From a bacterium (GTDB lineage Bacteria > UBP15 > UBA6099 > JAJRTR01), in the NCBI GenBank assembly GCA_024278215.1, contig JAJRTR010000173.1, positions 1-30,006 of the forward strand: a stretch of DNA of 30,006 bases, written 5' to 3'. The notes under the pieces were generated by a model. It was not told the DNA's origin, searched no databases, and saw only the letters and a program-made list of their open reading frames with translations. Positions 9,301-16,978 of this stretch are shown piece after piece (position 1 is the first letter of the stretch; each line of letters begins with the position of its first letter). A program made the translations under genes and the position numbers.

Positions 9301-9805
9301 AGAATTGAATGAACTCTTTGAAGCTGATCATGAAATTCGGTGACATGATAAAAGAGAATAGGCTCAGGAGAGTGATCAGAAGGACAGGCAGGTTGAACGG
9401 TGTTTTTCTGAATTCGAGTCTGCTTTTGAGCAGGGAGGAGAGGACAAAGAGTACAAGTATGAAAGACACGCTGATTTGCATCATTGTCTGTTGCGGCAGG
9501 CGGAAAGACTCGAATGAGCGGAATATCACGAAATAGGTGGAGAAGACCACCGATTCAATGATATACATTGCGATGGGCCGTGCGAGCGGCCTGCGGTCGG
9601 AGTGGCTGTCCCCGAAGAAGAAGGGAACGACAACGGCGGCTGTGGCGAGCAGAGTGCCCAGCGCGATGTAGTTGCCCTGATTCGGATTATTAAAGAAAAT
9701 GATGATTTCTTTAAAGAAGAAATACGGCATCAGAATCAGCGCCGGGTAGAGAAGAATTTCGATTGACAATTCAATCGGTGAAATTTTTGATTCCTGTTTT
9801 GACAT
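6332..9805 (-). CDS. O-antigen ligase/polymerase-like membrane protein with large TPR C-terminus
   Basis: A polytopic membrane protein of the WaaL/Wzy/RfaL superfamily fused to TPRs, 1157 residues from the chosen start. The first ~590 residues contain about a dozen hydrophobic spans. Around 500-520 (AKEAHCEYLHMTAEMGPLAP) it has the H-x-E-Y-L-x6-G signature of the O-antigen ligase domain, so it probably joins or polymerises lipid-linked surface glycans. A strongly basic linker (~615-640) precedes a last TM (~655-683). Then ~470 residues form about ten TPRs ending the protein, probably outside the cytoplasm. I prefer the ATG at 9805 (MSKQESKISP) because earlier in-frame codons lie inside the STAS gene. 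It overlaps the STAS stop by 35 bp and lacks a clear ribosome binding site, suggesting translational coupling. WaaL alone is ~400 residues; the TPR fusion is known in some phyla but this one is large. Confidence 0.85.
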   Translation of the reverse strand: MSKQESKISPIELSIEILLYPALILMPYFFFKEIIIFFNNPNQGNYIALGTLLATAAVVVPFFFGDSHSDRRPLARPIAMYIIESVVFSTYFVIFRSFESFRLPQQTMMQISVSFILVLFVLSSLLKSRLEFRKTPFNLPVLLITLLSLFSFIMSPNFMISFKEFIQFFFIVMNFFLIIHCLDAKKHFNMLMILVIASMGIEALIGFAQHFGLNEYIRLGHNFDPFSTLGNKNYVAEMLAMTIPFSLAVSVATSRKWIKALVWLAIAPMLFVIIVAITRGSWIGLIGGCLMFLFFAVDKLPAKKIMEAVAHLAALLLLAFIIIHVTNNQVAFSFFGSKLQFMAPSYSYSSRLLSIANIIGGVLAEKPVLWIGFIGVFLFFAGSAIFLFKRTAARAVSIGIIAAIMAATAIIGLPDKTNNTGPTAQTQQATQQTLAPPKQVEDSIVSRNYIWGGSIQMIKHYPLGVGLGAFKIRYLDMLKAYLASSGKTTIPGLFKDVNAKEAHCEYLHMTAEMGPLAPIFILFFAWTVLSYFLKTINAPNAPSDTFTQIVALGSFSSLVSISLSAALGFPFHIMGPAMLCGVHLAMLVFSHDRTFGVETLPLILPGYKGPAPIVLPKQQEEKKVPKKKKGKKNKRRKQEPVIREEPDTSWKKHWAVVPMDLFLGIVLLLISIAFFIFITLISWNWQMSNIHMKTANFMAKAGQTKKAADLYDLALKLDRYNGDIHLFRGMFLQKQGKREEAIKEFTEANRYYDLPQISLDLGALYFEKGPEFYDKAEKSFKESRAVYPNYAHPRYNIGLISYQKALAITNDPSGNPAVLKYMNLEGVDRKKKALELFKEASDMFTEAIELNPRLITASFKLALSFEKMYNLAPTEDKLENAIKWYEYTIRLNPAHADAYYNLGLLYTKQASMMNKKVMQLEAQGKNDEAAALKRKAAATDKKSGALFDKAVKYNPKHTRALNNRGNQLFNEGKVQEALDMYLRAIKVEPNYVNSQLNIALAYIHLNKFDKALTYLDKLKKRRLEPQHEIKVAYMLGTCHMNLGRQELAENILSAVVKKFKNTPYNVTPEYISAVIRLADVENRLKKYDAVIELLSGALDTGVARFQEAETLLYIGQAYYYKGDKDKSAVYLEKLVRNFPGSGYDETAKQFLRKMGKM

Positions 9806-10115
9806 CTGGATATACAGTAAATACTCTGTCGAGACCGCAAAGAGAAAAAGCCTTTTCAAATTCGGGCGTGAAAGTGCCGGCGAGGCGCAGATCACCGCCC
9901 CTGTCGCGCGTAGTGTTCAGCAGTGACACGATAACACCGAGCCCGGTGCTGTCGATGGACTTGATGCCGCTGACATCCAACAGCACTTTTCTGTGGCATT
10001 CCTCTATCACAAGTTCCCGGATTCTGGTCTTTAACTCCAGGTGTGATTGTACGTTAAGCCTGCCGTAGATATTTACCGCTGCTACTCCGTTCTGTTCTTG
10101 TATTTTTATAAACAT
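9771..10115 (-). CDS. STAS-domain anti-sigma factor antagonist (SpoIIAA/RsbV-like) 1
   Basis: A 114-residue single STAS domain. In partner-switching systems such proteins bind and release an anti-sigma kinase according to the phosphorylation of one Ser/Thr. The phosphosite motif is intact as IKSIDSTGLGV, with S56 and T57. The C-terminal GLDRVFTVYPDV is also typical of the family. It lies 21 bp after the second STAS gene and overlaps the start of the large glycan ligase by 35 bp. No HATPase anti-sigma kinase or sigma factor gene is visible in the window. PP2C-type phosphatases, the usual enzymes that reactivate STAS antagonists, are encoded 5-7 kb upstream on the same strand. The ribosome binding site is poor: AGGG directly touches the ATG. 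Confidence 0.9.
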   Translation of the reverse strand: MFIKIQEQNGVAAVNIYGRLNVQSHLELKTRIRELVIEECHRKVLLDVSGIKSIDSTGLGVIVSLLNTTRDRGGDLRLAGTFTPEFEKAFSLCGLDRVFTVYPDVKTGIKNFTD

Positions 10116-10136
10116 CCCTGTGAGGGTGATCCCTAT

Positions 10137-10481
10137 TTATGATAATAATTCTTTCATTCCCGTGTCGCTATCAGGATAGATGATGAATACTTTATCAAGG
10201 CCGCAGAGATTAAAAGATTCCTCGACCGAGGGTAAAAACGGGCCCGCGATTCTCAAGTCTCCAAGACGGCTCCTGATCATGTTAAGCAGTGTCACAAGGC
10301 ATCCTATGCCGGCACTGTCTATTCTTTTGAGTTTGCCGACGTCGATCATGATTTTTCTGATTCCGTTCTTTTTGACTTTATCCCTGATTGCTTTTTCGAG
10401 ATCGTCGCGCGAATAAATATCGAGTTGTCCAATCGTTCTGACAATCAGTATATTGTCATGTTCCTCGAACGAAATAATCAT
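10137..10481 (-). CDS. STAS-domain anti-sigma factor antagonist (SpoIIAA/RsbV-like) 2
   Basis: A second single STAS domain, also 114 residues and clearly paralogous to its neighbour (LRIAGPFLPSVEESFNLCGLDKVF here, LRLAGTFTPEFEKAFSLCGLDRVF there, written with the shared positions aligned). The phosphosite is RIDSAGIGC: S56 is kept but position 57 is Ala instead of Thr, so only one acceptor residue is available. The pair looks like a tandem duplication. The gene follows the HTH regulator after 16 bp and precedes the other STAS gene by 21 bp, as expected for one operon. The ribosome binding site is weak. Confidence 0.9.
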   Translation of the reverse strand: MIISFEEHDNILIVRTIGQLDIYSRDDLEKAIRDKVKKNGIRKIMIDVGKLKRIDSAGIGCLVTLLNMIRSRLGDLRIAGPFLPSVEESFNLCGLDKVFIIYPDSDTGMKELLS

Positions 10482-10497
10482 AAATGGGATCGTGTTC

Positions 10498-11139
10498 CTA
10501 TCTTCTCTGCTGTTCCATGAATTCGATAATGTCGTTGAGTTTAAAGCGCCTCTGGTTGCCCGGTGTGCGGTAGTGAGGAAGGATTCCCTTTGCGGTGTAC
10601 CTGCGAACAGTCGCCTTGCAGACGCCCATGATTTTAGCGGCTTCTTCGAGAGTGATTGTCGGATTCACCAGCCGTTCGAGGATTTCTTCTCTGCTCTGGC
10701 TCTGTTTTGTTTTCCTTGTTCCTTTTGCAATATTTTTCGGGCGTTCGACCCGCTCGATGCCGGGGAGTTTTTTTCTCTGGACACCCGAGTCGTCTTTCTG
10801 GGCGGTCTTCCTTGTTTTTGTTGTTCTTTCAGCGGCTTTCCAGACATCATGCACAGAAACGAAGGGAGAGGAGAGCGGACTGCCGTGTGATGAGCCTGAC
10901 TGCGTCCCGGCTTCCTCTTCCTTGATCGAGGCGCCCGAAGTTTTGCCTTTTGCGCCGGCGGGACTGAACTTTGATTCAGACAGCTTCTGCTGCAATGTCT
11001 TGCGGCGAATCGAGAATCTTTCCTGGTCTATCGCCGGAACGGGATTTTCCGGGTCGAAAGTTTTCTCAAGCCGCCCATCGTCCTTTGCTTTGTCCGTTTC
11101 CGATTTTACGTACTGTTTCCAGTCTGTAAACCTGTCCAA
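10498..11139 (-). CDS. Helix-turn-helix regulator with disordered N-terminus (excisionase/MerR-like C-terminal HTH)
   Basis: 213 residues. The C-terminal ~60 residues (ITLEEAAKIMGVCKATVRRY, then TPGNQRRFKLNDIIEFMEQQ) form a winged HTH of the excisionase/BldC/MerR DNA-binding type, with G-x-L-P-x-x-R-T-P-x-x-x-R-R-F as the wing. The first ~145 residues are charged, rich in K, S, E and R, and probably disordered; no sensor domain is seen. A phase-specific or partner-controlled regulator of the downstream STAS and glycan genes would fit, but this is inference. I start it at TTG 11139: GGAGGG lies 6 bp upstream and no ATG fits. It is the first gene of the HTH-STAS-STAS-ligase block, and its upstream gap carries a dispersed stem-loop. 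Confidence 0.85.
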   Translation of the reverse strand: MDRFTDWKQYVKSETDKAKDDGRLEKTFDPENPVPAIDQERFSIRRKTLQQKLSESKFSPAGAKGKTSGASIKEEEAGTQSGSSHGSPLSSPFVSVHDVWKAAERTTKTRKTAQKDDSGVQRKKLPGIERVERPKNIAKGTRKTKQSQSREEILERLVNPTITLEEAAKIMGVCKATVRRYTAKGILPHYRTPGNQRRFKLNDIIEFMEQQRR

Positions 11140-11254
11140 ATGAATCCCTCCAGAATCTGCCTTATTCTCGATACCACCGATTCAGTCATCGGGTTTATAT
11201 TTGATGCCGCCTGATGTTAATCCGGCCTCATAACAAGATACTGGATCCTTTTTA

Positions 11255-11278
11255 CTCGCATTTGGTTAAATATGCGGA
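11255..11278 (+). repeat. Dispersed stem-loop repeat, copy 4 (diverged)
   Basis: CTCGCATTTGGTTAAATATGCGGA keeps the core (CGCAT...GGT.AAATATGCG) of the repeat with an extra T and a G-to-T change in the loop. It lies between the acylphosphatase stop and the HTH start. Confidence 0.6.
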
Positions 11279-11338
11279 TCAGCAGGAATAACTCATTTAT
11301 GATAAACCCGAAGCGCAGTTTGCCGTGGGTAGATTATT

Positions 11339-11614
11339 TTAAAATCGTATTTCAAATCCGCTGAACTTTGTTTTGTCAATATCTTTCCTGTTTGCATCGA
11401 CATCCGAAACGGAGGAGAACGAAGGTCCTCTTTTAAGAGCCGCAACAAGTTCGTCGATTTTTTCTTTTTTTCCCTCCGCCACTACTTCCACTGAGCCGTC
11501 GGACATATTCCTTACATATCCGCAGACTCCGAGCGAACCTGCAACCCTCTGCACAAAGTACCTGAACCCGACGCCCTGGACGCGTCCTTTTATATTTGCT
11601 TCGAGTCTTTCCAT
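11339..11614 (-). CDS. acyP: Acylphosphatase
   Basis: A small cytoplasmic enzyme hydrolysing carboxyl-phosphate bonds (acetyl-phosphate, carbamoyl-phosphate and similar compounds). The 91-residue length is normal. The signature GRVQGVGFRYFV (10-21) supplies the phosphate loop and R18. N36 in GYVRNMSDGSVEVVAEG is the second catalytic residue. The GGGGGAG site is about 12 bp before the ATG, a rather long spacing. It is separated from its neighbours by ~200-250 bp, so it may be transcribed alone. Confidence 0.95.
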   Translation of the reverse strand: MERLEANIKGRVQGVGFRYFVQRVAGSLGVCGYVRNMSDGSVEVVAEGKKEKIDELVAALKRGPSFSSVSDVDANRKDIDKTKFSGFEIRF

Positions 11615-11822
11615 TCAGATGTCGTGCTCCCCCGGCGCGCGTGCGTTCGGTTATATTTGGAATCGGCTCCCGCGTGGCCGTTCTATGTGTTCCGGGGCAG
11701 ATGTCCCGAACTCGTTTTCCGAACGCTCTGCTTTTCACATCATTGTGTTGCGACAAAGTACAATCACGATAATGCCCTTAAGCGATTGCGATGAAACAAG
11801 CCCGGTATTCGTCCGGGGCAGG

Positions 11823-11846
11823 AGGGCGGGTTCATTCTGCCGCCCT
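11823..11846 (-). terminator. Hairpin after the signalling cluster (terminator-like)
   Basis: AGGGCGG (11823-11829) and CCGCCCT (11840-11846) pair perfectly around a 10-nt loop, 14 bp beyond the stop of the small charged protein on the minus strand. No T-tract follows, so it is a weak candidate. The rest of 11615-11860 shows no gene. Confidence 0.35.
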
Positions 11847-11860
11847 GACCTGTTGAGCGT

Positions 11861-12142
11861 TTACTTGTCTTCTTTCTCCACTTCGATGACCGGCGGCGGA
11901 GCGGCATTCATTCCCAGGCGTTCGAGCATCTGCTCGGCCGGCAGGCTTTTCCTGTCATCCTGTTTTGTTGCCGCGTTGAAATCCTCGACGTCCTTTTCGC
12001 TTTCTTCCAGCATCGCGAGGAACTCTTTCTCGTTTTCGCCACGTTTCTGCTTTTTCTGTTTTTTCGATGTGTCGTGAACTTTGTAGACATCTCTACTGCG
12101 CCTGATGTGGCTGATAGTCGTATTGTATTCCAGTTCAGACAA
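11861..12142 (-). CDS. Small highly charged hypothetical protein
   Basis: 93 residues that I do not recognise. The N-terminus MSELEYNTTISHIRRSRDVY is followed by a Lys-rich stretch (KKQKKQKRGENEKEF) and then an acidic, probably helical part, ending in a Pro patch (NAAPPPVIEVEKEDK). No membrane segment or signal peptide is seen. The start is TTG at 12142, with GGGAG 9 bp upstream on the minus strand. It lies 20 bp after the HD-GYP gene, so it is the last gene of the signalling block. It could be an adaptor or RNA/protein-binding partner, but nothing in the sequence decides this. Confidence 0.65.
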   Translation of the reverse strand: MSELEYNTTISHIRRSRDVYKVHDTSKKQKKQKRGENEKEFLAMLEESEKDVEDFNAATKQDDRKSLPAEQMLERLGMNAAPPPVIEVEKEDK

Positions 12143-12162
12143 ATTGCATCACTCCCTGCGTT

Positions 12163-14493
12163 TTATCCTGTTACCGAGACAATCTTATCGGGCAATGTGT
12201 CGGAAAAAACCCTCAGGAAAGCGTCAACCACCTTCGGGTCGAACTGTGTCCCGTTGTGTTTCATAATTTCTTTCACAGCTTCTTCATGTGACAGAGCCTT
12301 GCGGTACGGCCTGTCCGATGTCATCGCGTCATAAGCGTCCGCGATAAGAATGATTCTCGACATGAAGGGTATCTCTTCACCGGCGAGTCCGTCGGGGTAT
12401 CCGTATCCGTCCCAGCGCTCGTGGTGGTGCCTGATAATCGGTTTTATATCCTGGAGGAACGGTACCGGTTCGACAATAGTTTCTCCGACGAGAGGATGTG
12501 TCTTGATTATTTCATATTCATCTACAGTGAGTTTTCCTTCTTTCGAGATAATCAGCTCGCTGATCCCGATTTTTCCTATATCATGCAAATCCGCCGCATA
12601 TTTGAGCAAGTCTATCTGGTCGTCGTCGAAGTTCATTTCTTTTGCGATCAACAAGGATATATCGCTAACCCTTTTCGAGTGGCCGTGTGTGTATCTGTCT
12701 TTTGCGTCGATGGCCATTGAAAGCGCCTGGATGGTGTTGAGGTAGCTTCCTCTAAGTGACTCGAAGAGCTTCGCGTTTTCAATGGCACCCGCGGCCTGGT
12801 TTGCAAATATGCCCAGCAGCCTCTTTTCGTCTTCTGTGAATACATGTCTGTTTTTTGTGTAGAGGTTCAGCACACCCATCACTGATTGTTTTGTTATGAG
12901 TGGGATGCTGATAATTGATTTGAGTTTCATTTCGTGCAGGAAGTGCTCCGAGGGTATCCTCTTGTCGGATGCGAGGTCCTCGACCACAATGGGTTTTCTC
13001 ATTTTCACGGCCAGTCCGCTGATTCCTTCACCGATAGTTGTCGTGCCCTTTTCCTTGTAGTCTTCCCCCATGCCGCGGCTTATCTCGACATTAAGATTTT
13101 TGCCGCTGTGGTCCAGCAGTTTGATCGAGCATATCTGGAATCCCATTACCTTGCTGATTGCGTCAATTATCGTGTTGAGGACTGTCGCTGTGTCGAGGCT
13201 GTCGCTTATCTTGTTTGTTACTTCGCTCAGAGATGTAAGTTCTTTGACCTTGCGTGAAAGTTCCCGGTTGGCTTCCTCGCGTTTTGAAGTGTCGTTCTTC
13301 AACTGGTGGAAGGCTTCTTCGAGTTTCTTCTGGTAATCCTGCAACGTGTTGATTTTTTCTTCCATCACCGAACTCATTTTGTTGAAGGCGAATCCCAGGG
13401 AGCCTATTTCGTCGCGTCTGTATATTTTGACACGCCTCGAGTAGCCGCCCTGTGAGATTTCCTCGACAGCGTCCAGAAGTTCGCCGATGGGTTTTGTTAC
13501 TCTGTATGACCTGTAGAGTGCGAGGAAGATGCCGACCAGCAATGCGAGAATTCCGACCATGATGATGCGATGGGCCGTTTCTTCCACGGGTTTGAAGGCT
13601 TCGGCCCGTGGCTGCATAAGCACAATGTGCCATCCCAGGTCGCTGCCTACGTCTGTGACTGTGCCGATATATTTCTCGTTGCCTATGCGGAAATTGAGGT
13701 CGTGTTCGAGCATGCCGCCTGTTTTTATGCCTTTTTGCGAGGCAAGCTGGTAGAGAGGCATCCCTTTATCGAATATTGATTTTGTGGCTGTTTCCTCATG
13801 TGTATTTGTAAGTATGATCCCATCGTTGTCTATGAGAAATACCTGCATTCTGCGACCGGCGATGTCTTCATTTCTTACTGATGTTTCCATCATGGAACTG
13901 TCCAGGGTTTTCTCGGCGATTATAATTCCTTTTAATTTCCCTGTTTTGTCGAAAACCGGTTTTGCGATAAACACTCCGTTGTGATGATTGAACTTATTGC
14001 GCATTGGATATACTATCGTTCGTTTTTCGTTTATTGCCTGTATCACTTCGGGTTCGTCCGCTATCCCGTTGTGCGGTGTGATACCTTCCCTGATGTATGC
14101 GTCTGTATACACGAGGCGTTTGTTGCTGTTGTAAACATATACAGTGTCCAGGTTCGCCCGAAGCACAAATGTGCCCATGAAAAAGGTGTAGAGGGTAGGG
14201 CGGTCGAGATGTTTGTCAACGAGCCTGTCGGCCACTTCGTCGATCGCTTTTACCGTCCTGCATATTTCCTGGTCGATGTTGGTCGAGAACACTGTGGACA
14301 GCAGTTCCATTTTGTCCAGAAGGTTCTCACGCGCGAGCCTGCGAGTATTCGTATACGTGATGTAAAACATGAGAGATGTCGTAACAACAATAAGGAGAAC
14401 GAATGAAAGCAACAGCTTCATCCGCACACCCTTCGAGCGAAAATAAGAGTGTTCGACCGGTTTGTCAGCGTTATGTGCTGAACCGTTTATCAT
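12163..14493 (-). CDS. Membrane receptor with Cache, HAMP, GAF and HD-GYP domains (c-di-GMP phosphodiesterase-type)
   Basis: 776 residues. TM1 ~27-45 and TM2 ~307-330 flank a ~260-residue extracytoplasmic Cache-type sensor (VYVYNSNKRLVYTD, GVFIAKPVFDKTGKLKGII). Then come HAMP (~330-385, KPIGELLDAVEEI), a short coiled coil and GAF (~425-570), followed by HD-GYP (~580-770). The HD pair is H637/D638 in ADLHDIGKIGI. The following HHHERWDGYGYPDGLAGEEIP carries the GYP signature intact, so hydrolysis of cyclic di-GMP is expected. The HD region also keeps AIDAKDRYTHGHSKRV. CCGGAG lies 10 bp before the ATG. It starts 17 bp after the lytic transglycosylase gene, suggesting co-transcription and that an envelope signal is converted into a c-di-GMP change. 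Confidence 0.95.
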   Translation of the reverse strand: MINGSAHNADKPVEHSYFRSKGVRMKLLLSFVLLIVVTTSLMFYITYTNTRRLARENLLDKMELLSTVFSTNIDQEICRTVKAIDEVADRLVDKHLDRPTLYTFFMGTFVLRANLDTVYVYNSNKRLVYTDAYIREGITPHNGIADEPEVIQAINEKRTIVYPMRNKFNHHNGVFIAKPVFDKTGKLKGIIIAEKTLDSSMMETSVRNEDIAGRRMQVFLIDNDGIILTNTHEETATKSIFDKGMPLYQLASQKGIKTGGMLEHDLNFRIGNEKYIGTVTDVGSDLGWHIVLMQPRAEAFKPVEETAHRIIMVGILALLVGIFLALYRSYRVTKPIGELLDAVEEISQGGYSRRVKIYRRDEIGSLGFAFNKMSSVMEEKINTLQDYQKKLEEAFHQLKNDTSKREEANRELSRKVKELTSLSEVTNKISDSLDTATVLNTIIDAISKVMGFQICSIKLLDHSGKNLNVEISRGMGEDYKEKGTTTIGEGISGLAVKMRKPIVVEDLASDKRIPSEHFLHEMKLKSIISIPLITKQSVMGVLNLYTKNRHVFTEDEKRLLGIFANQAAGAIENAKLFESLRGSYLNTIQALSMAIDAKDRYTHGHSKRVSDISLLIAKEMNFDDDQIDLLKYAADLHDIGKIGISELIISKEGKLTVDEYEIIKTHPLVGETIVEPVPFLQDIKPIIRHHHERWDGYGYPDGLAGEEIPFMSRIILIADAYDAMTSDRPYRKALSHEEAVKEIMKHNGTQFDPKVVDAFLRVFSDTLPDKIVSVTG

Positions 14494-14510
14494 TGATAGT
14501 CAACTCCGGA

Positions 14511-15179
14511 TCATGACCCGTAGACGAAGTACCTGTAAAGGCTCGTCACTTTCCTTACATACTCACGGGTTTCCCTGTACGGTGGAATACCTTTATGTTT
14601 TTCCACCGCTTCCGGCCCCGCGTTGTAGCTGGCGAGGGCCAGGTCAAGTGTTCTGTCACTGTTGCGCCACCTGTTGGATTGCATCCAGATGTAGCGGGTC
14701 GTGCCGTATATATTTTGCTTAACATCGAAAGCGTTCCTGACGCCAAGCATGCGGGCGGTTCCCGGCATCAGCTGTCCCAGCCCCTGCGCGCCTTTTGGAG
14801 ACACGGCTCGCGGCTGGAACCTGGATTCGACGGCGATCACCGCCACGACAAGTCTGGGGTCGAGTTTGAATTTTGCGGAATACAGAAGTATGTGGCGTGA
14901 GATTTCCAGTGCCTGCCCGTCGGTCAGGTTGCTGTTGTAATATTTCACTACTCGCATGTATGCCAGCTCGACTCTGGCATACTCGTTGCGCAGGTTACGG
15001 CGTGATTCGTCCGTCGCCTGTTCACCATCTACCGCGATCTCCATGGGGCCGGACTTCTTGAGAGCGGTTGTTGCCGGGTTCGGCGCTGCTGCTTCCTGGC
15101 CCATCGCGTGCGGCGCGGACACAGCCACTACTACAATTATAAGAAATATTTCCAAAACATGTATCAGACTTTTTTTCAT
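14511..15179 (-). CDS. Secreted lytic transglycosylase (SLT/LT family)
   Basis: A periplasmic enzyme that cleaves the MurNAc-GlcNAc bond of peptidoglycan with formation of 1,6-anhydro-MurNAc. I chose the ATG at 15179, giving 222 residues and a signal peptide (MKKSLIHVLEIFLIIVVVAV, cleavage probably after SAPHAMG), with AAGGA 9 bp upstream. The catalytic Glu is E118 in VIAVESRFQPRAVSPKGAQG, followed by the family's LGQLMPGTARMLGV and the tyrosine-bearing LALASYNAGPEAV. The catalytic domain (~95-215) fills the C-terminus; there is no LysM or other wall-binding domain. It lies 54 bp after the pseudo-PP2C/NHL gene and 17 bp before the HD-GYP receptor. Confidence 0.95.
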   Translation of the reverse strand: MKKSLIHVLEIFLIIVVVAVSAPHAMGQEAAAPNPATTALKKSGPMEIAVDGEQATDESRRNLRNEYARVELAYMRVVKYYNSNLTDGQALEISRHILLYSAKFKLDPRLVVAVIAVESRFQPRAVSPKGAQGLGQLMPGTARMLGVRNAFDVKQNIYGTTRYIWMQSNRWRNSDRTLDLALASYNAGPEAVEKHKGIPPYRETREYVRKVTSLYRYFVYGS

Positions 15180-15232
15180 AAATATAAATCCTTTTTTCCC
15201 GGCCACTATATCTCCGGCAGTTGCCGCGCCGC

Positions 15233-16963
15233 CTATATCTTCATTCTCCAGATTTTACCTTTGCACTTGCTCTTGTATTTCGGGTTGTATTTATAGCGGT
15301 TGCTCGCCACTATGTATATATAATCCCCCTGCGGGCCCATTTTGATGCTTAAAGGATAAAAGCTTTTGAAGTCTTCTACCTTGTCTCTGTCGAGCACCGC
15401 TTTCAGCTTTCCCATCTGGTTGGCTATCACGATGCGCTGGTTCCCCGTGTCGCAAATGTATACGTTTCCTTTGTTGTCTACTTCGATGCCCGACGGCTTC
15501 GACAGGCGCACTTCTTCGCTGCCTTTTGCGCCTTCCTGGAATATCAGGAAATCCGTCACGATATTCTTGCTGGAAATCTTCCCCACCTGGCCGGATATTT
15601 TCAGTGTCAGGTATATGATTCCGCCTCTGGTCACCGCGAGTCCGTTGGGCTGGCTGAATCCCGATGGCATTTTTATTGTTCCCTCGTTCAGGTATGTTCC
15701 TTCGTGGTCGAACTTGAGCAGCCTGTTGTTGCCCCTGTCGCTGACGTAGACGATTCGCTCGGAACCTTTCCCGACTGCCTTCACCGATTTCGGGTTGATC
15801 AGCCTGACCATGTAGCTTCTGCTGTCGGGGATTGTGCCCGCGAAGCTTCCGTCAGTCCTGAAGATGTATACCTTGTTGACTGAAAAATCCGCGACGTATA
15901 TCTTATCTTCCAGCACATCGATTCCCGTGGGGAAACTCAGCTTGACTTTCCGGCCGATCTTCTCACGCGAACCGCTGGCCGGGTTGTATTTGATTATCTG
16001 TGTTTCCGCATCGTCGATTATGTACAATGTGCCGTCTTTCGCTATGGCGACATCGTAGGGAACGAGAAGTTTGTCGTAGACAAGCTCGAAGTCGTATGAT
16101 TGCGCCTGCATTGCCGATTTGACGGACTTGACTACTCTCTGCGACCATCCCCGGTTCTTCTGGAACACCACCGACACCGGGCTCATTCTGATGACGCTGA
16201 CGATGTCGCCCCATAGGAAAAAGAGCATGATCAGGATTGCCATCGCGCCGAAAACAGCGAAATATCTTTTGTTCAGAATCGCCTGGCTCGTTTCCTGCAA
16301 CTGCTTGAATTTTATTATCAGCAGCCGCGGTGTCTGTGTTTCTTCATACTTGTTTGCCAGCATGTTGATCTTGTTGCAGGCAAGGTTCAGGTCGTCCTCT
16401 GTTGTCAGGATATTGCGCACTTCAAGTTTTGTCAGGTTCTTGACCATATCCTCGTTGCTCAGGACGACTTTGTCTCCGTCGCCGATTGATATGCCTTCGA
16501 CCTGTATGCTTGCGACACCGCGTCCTTTCGGTGGCTTGAATATCTTCCTGAATTTCCTGTCTTTAAGAAAAAATACCGGGCATTCGTTTATTCGTCCGAT
16601 GTACATTGCGTTGTTCTTCACCAGGGCGATTGCGAACGAGTGGCGCGCGGAACCGGCCTCCACCAGTCCCTTTTCCTCCTGCAACTTGATGAATTCTCCG
16701 ATCAACTGCTTGAGAAACGCGCCCGGTCTGGAGAGTTCGCCTCGTTTGTATACTTCGGAATACGGCTCCACCATTGATGCCAGCAGCGCGAGGCTCTCCT
16801 GCTCCGCCTGCGGGGCCATCCCGGAGAAGACCGCGAAAATTCCGTAATATTTTGATGTGTCGTTCGAGTCCAGAAGATACGTGCCCGCACCGAACTTGTG
16901 GCCGTTTTCAAGCACTCCCACAAGTGTTCTGTACGAACTCTGGATCGTTTTTTTACCCGTCAA
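15233..16963 (-). CDS. Pseudo-PP2C domain fused through one TM to an NHL beta-propeller
   Basis: 576 residues. Residues ~1-225 align by eye to a PP2C phosphatase fold: YGIFAVFSGMAPQAEQESLAL stands for the GLFAVADGMGG region, and KVVLSNEDMVKNL for the LLLCSDGLT region. In both, the metal-binding Asp is lost (S47 for Asp; SNED for SDGL at 168-172), so it is probably catalytically dead. A single TM (~234-252) follows. The C-terminal ~275 residues are six or so NHL/YncE-like blades (LVPYDVAIAKDGTLYIIDD, FPTGIDVLEDKIYVADF, KPSGIEVDNKGNVYICDTGN, QRIVIANQ) and are predicted to lie outside the cytoplasm. TTG start with GGGAG 9 bp upstream; 15 bp after the active PP2C gene. Probably a sensor or regulatory paralogue of that enzyme. 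Confidence 0.85.
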   Translation of the reverse strand: MTGKKTIQSSYRTLVGVLENGHKFGAGTYLLDSNDTSKYYGIFAVFSGMAPQAEQESLALLASMVEPYSEVYKRGELSRPGAFLKQLIGEFIKLQEEKGLVEAGSARHSFAIALVKNNAMYIGRINECPVFFLKDRKFRKIFKPPKGRGVASIQVEGISIGDGDKVVLSNEDMVKNLTKLEVRNILTTEDDLNLACNKINMLANKYEETQTPRLLIIKFKQLQETSQAILNKRYFAVFGAMAILIMLFFLWGDIVSVIRMSPVSVVFQKNRGWSQRVVKSVKSAMQAQSYDFELVYDKLLVPYDVAIAKDGTLYIIDDAETQIIKYNPASGSREKIGRKVKLSFPTGIDVLEDKIYVADFSVNKVYIFRTDGSFAGTIPDSRSYMVRLINPKSVKAVGKGSERIVYVSDRGNNRLLKFDHEGTYLNEGTIKMPSGFSQPNGLAVTRGGIIYLTLKISGQVGKISSKNIVTDFLIFQEGAKGSEEVRLSKPSGIEVDNKGNVYICDTGNQRIVIANQMGKLKAVLDRDKVEDFKSFYPLSIKMGPQGDYIYIVASNRYKYNPKYKSKCKGKIWRMKI

Positions 16964-16978
16964 ATCCTGACGCTCCCG

